Source: an uncultured Aquimonas sp.
Lineage (GTDB): Bacteria > Pseudomonadota > Gammaproteobacteria > Xanthomonadales > Xanthomonadaceae
NCBI GenBank assembly: GCA_946481615.1
Contig: CAMLOR010000205.1
Location: 1-6,171, forward strand
Direction of reading: 5' to 3'
Length of the DNA: 6,171 nt
The translations under genes and the position numbers were made by a program. Positions 4,621 through 6,171 of this stretch are shown in pieces; the first letter of the stretch is position 1; the number at the start of each line of letters is the position of its first letter. Under the pieces are notes generated by a model. That model was not told where the DNA came from. It was given only the letters and a program-made list of their open reading frames with translations, and did not search any database.

Positions 4621-6171
4621 TCAGTACGGCCGCCCGACGAACAGATACAGGGAGTTCTCGCCCGCCTCGGCGTGGCCGTAGCCGAAATACAGCGCGCCCA
4701 GGGGCGATTCGGAGGCCACGAACACGCTGCCGCCCCAGAGCAGGGAATCGAGGCTGATCTGACTGTCGAGATCCCAGGTGTTGCCCACTTCCAGCGAGCC
4801 GCCCGCGAACAGGCGATAGCGGTCGAACACGGTCGCAAGGTTGCGGTAGTAGATGGCCTGCCCCAGGGCCAGGTGGCGGCCGAAGCGGGCGTCTTCGGCG
4901 AAGCCGGAGAGGTCGAGGAAGCCGCCCAGGAAGCCGAGCTCGTCGGCGGGCAGGTCGTTGCCCACGGCGTATTGCATGCGGGCCTGCAGCAGCAGCCGGT
5001 CGTCGTCGAGGATCGGCAGTGCATGGCTGGTGCGCAGCTCCAGCAGCGTGCTGTCGAAATCGCCGCCGGCCAGCTTGGCGTGCTGTCGCAGCGAAGCCTG
5101 CAGATAGGTGCCGTGACGCGGGAACTGCGCGTCGTCCTGGGTATCGCGCAGGAAATCCAGGCGCAGGCCGGCGGTGTGTTCGGTGCGCGCGTCGATGTCG
5201 ACGGTGGAGATGCGCGTCGCGTAGTGGCTGGCGCGGCGGAACACGCCGGCGCTGATCGAGCCCCAGTCGTCGAGCCAGCGCCCGGCGTCGGCGCCCACTT
5301 CCAGCGACGAACGCCGCAGTTCGATTGCGCGCAGCTCGTTGAGGAAGATCGGCTGGTTGCGCGCGCTGAAGGCGACGCGCGGCAGCACCCAGCGGCGGCG
5401 CGCCTCGTCCAGCGGTTGCAGCCATTCGAAGCCCAGGCGCGTGGTCTTGCCGATCTGCCCGTCGAGCTGCCACTCGGCGCCGCGCTCGTTGACTTCGGTG
5501 GCGCGCAGGCGCGCGCCGAAATCGAAATTGCTGCTGCCGTCGAAATCGTCCTCCAGCCGCAGCCCGAAGCGCAGGCTGCCCTGGCCCCACTGCTTCTCGC
5601 GCACGCTCACGCGCAGCACGTCGCCGTTGCCGTCCACCGACGGCGACAGTGCATAGTCCACCGATTCGAACTCGCCCAAGCCGTAGAGACGCGCGATGTC
5701 GCGCTCGACGGTGGCGCGATCGAACTCGTCGTCGGGATGTTCGCTCAGGTAGGCGCGCAACACGGCGTCGCTGGCGGCCGACTGGTTGTCGAGCTCGATG
5801 CGGGCAATGCGCCCGAGCTTGCGGATGCCTTCGTGGCGGCGCTGCGTCCAGGCAGCGTATTGCGCCGGCGGCAGGGCGAATGCGCGCAACCGATCGACAC
5901 TGGCTTCGGCGGCCTGCGCGCCGAGCCGCATGCCGTCCTGCACCGCGGGCAGGAAGTCCGCCGAGCCGATCGTGCCCAGGTCGGGTGCGATGAGCACATC
6001 GTCCGGGCCGAGCGTATCGATCTCGGCCTGCGTCTGCCGCCGCATCATCGCGGTGATCACCTGGTCGGTGATGACGAGCGGCGAGGTCAGCTGCTCGCGC
6101 GTGTACAGCGGCGCGCTGATGTCGACCGCGATGATGCGCGTGGCGCCCAGGCTGCGCGCCACGCCGATCGG
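4621..6171 (-). CDS. Patatin-POTRA-beta-barrel outer-membrane phospholipase, 3' part
   Basis: C-terminal 516 residues of a patatin-like phospholipase fused to its own outer-membrane barrel; the gene continues beyond the right edge. In residues of the visible fragment: 1-118 are the end of the patatin domain. PIGVARSLGATRIIAVDIS is the strand that normally follows the catalytic DG[GA] motif, then APDLGTIGSADF and an ALPPAQYAAW helix. About 121-193 are a single POTRA-like domain (IARIELDNQ, then VERDIARLYGLGEFESVDY and VLRVSVREK). About 196-516 are alternating amphipathic strands of an Omp85/BamA-type barrel, ending in LYLFVGRPY with the terminal aromatic residue expected of a barrel beta-signal. 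This patatin-POTRA-barrel order is that of PlpD (type Vd autotransporters), in which the lipase is exported by its own barrel. The catalytic GxSxG serine and the Asp of the dyad lie outside the window, so activity cannot be judged. The GTG at 6162 is an internal valine, not a start, because the patatin fold is already under way. At 413-424 the segment LGGFLDLSGF stands where Omp85 proteins carry the VRGF/Y motif. Confidence 0.92.
   Translation of the reverse strand, partial: PIGVARSLGATRIIAVDISAPLYTREQLTSPLVITDQVITAMMRRQTQAEIDTLGPDDVLIAPDLGTIGSADFLPAVQDGMRLGAQAAEASVDRLRAFALPPAQYAAWTQRRHEGIRKLGRIARIELDNQSAASDAVLRAYLSEHPDDEFDRATVERDIARLYGLGEFESVDYALSPSVDGNGDVLRVSVREKQWGQGSLRFGLRLEDDFDGSSNFDFGARLRATEVNERGAEWQLDGQIGKTTRLGFEWLQPLDEARRRWVLPRVAFSARNQPIFLNELRAIELRRSSLEVGADAGRWLDDWGSISAGVFRRASHYATRISTVDIDARTEHTAGLRLDFLRDTQDDAQFPRHGTYLQASLRQHAKLAGGDFDSTLLELRTSHALPILDDDRLLLQARMQYAVGNDLPADELGFLGGFLDLSGFAEDARFGRHLALGQAIYYRNLATVFDRYRLFAGGSLEVGNTWDLDSQISLDSLLWGGSVFVASESPLGALYFGYGHAEAGENSLYLFVGRPY

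Noticed and set aside
4583..5590. HTH protein fused to a long N-terminal extension upstream of 4582
   Set aside because: The extension is an out-of-frame reading of the patatin-barrel gene. The ATG at 4582 has a strong GAGGAA site and starts a coherent helix.

Overview
This is a GC-rich window (roughly two-thirds G+C or more by eye) with dense bacterial gene packing. It carries six protein-coding genes, one of them cut off by the right edge. Gene content, base composition and short REP-like palindromes built around ATTCCCGC/GCGGGAAT suggest a gammaproteobacterium, probably of the Lysobacterales (Xanthomonadales). That placement is an inference from composition and style, because no marker gene is present.

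Left part (about 1-2752): a secreted DUF4344-type zinc metallopeptidase lies on the minus strand. Across a 67 bp GC-rich gap it is divergent from a two-gene signalling operon on the plus strand: a four-TM LytS/AlgZ-type sensor histidine kinase and a LytTR response regulator that overlap by 4 nt (ATGA). The kinase has no recognisable extracytoplasmic sensor domain. The pair is therefore a membrane-sensing or partner-sensing system whose signal cannot be read from sequence.

Middle (2753-4129): an inverted pair of 32-nt REP-like repeats separates the response regulator from a secreted YncE/YVTN-type beta-propeller protein (plus strand). A third, solitary copy lies 4 nt after the propeller's stop codon, in the convergent gap with the next gene.

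Right part (4130-6171): two minus-strand genes are probably co-transcribed. Upstream is the C-terminal 516 residues of a patatin-POTRA-beta-barrel outer-membrane phospholipase (PlpD-like, type Vd architecture); its N-terminus and catalytic Ser/Asp lie beyond the window. It is followed 38 nt later by a 150-aa protein with an N-terminal coiled coil and a C-terminal XRE-like helix-turn-helix.

Four of the six products are exported or membrane-associated (metallopeptidase, kinase, propeller, patatin-barrel), so the region leans towards the cell envelope. I see no mobile-element genes, CRISPR array, tRNA or rRNA. Each gene falls into a family I recognise, so I do not claim a new system. The most interesting leads are the repeat pair with compensatory stem changes, the compact divergent promoter region and the patatin-barrel/HTH pairing.
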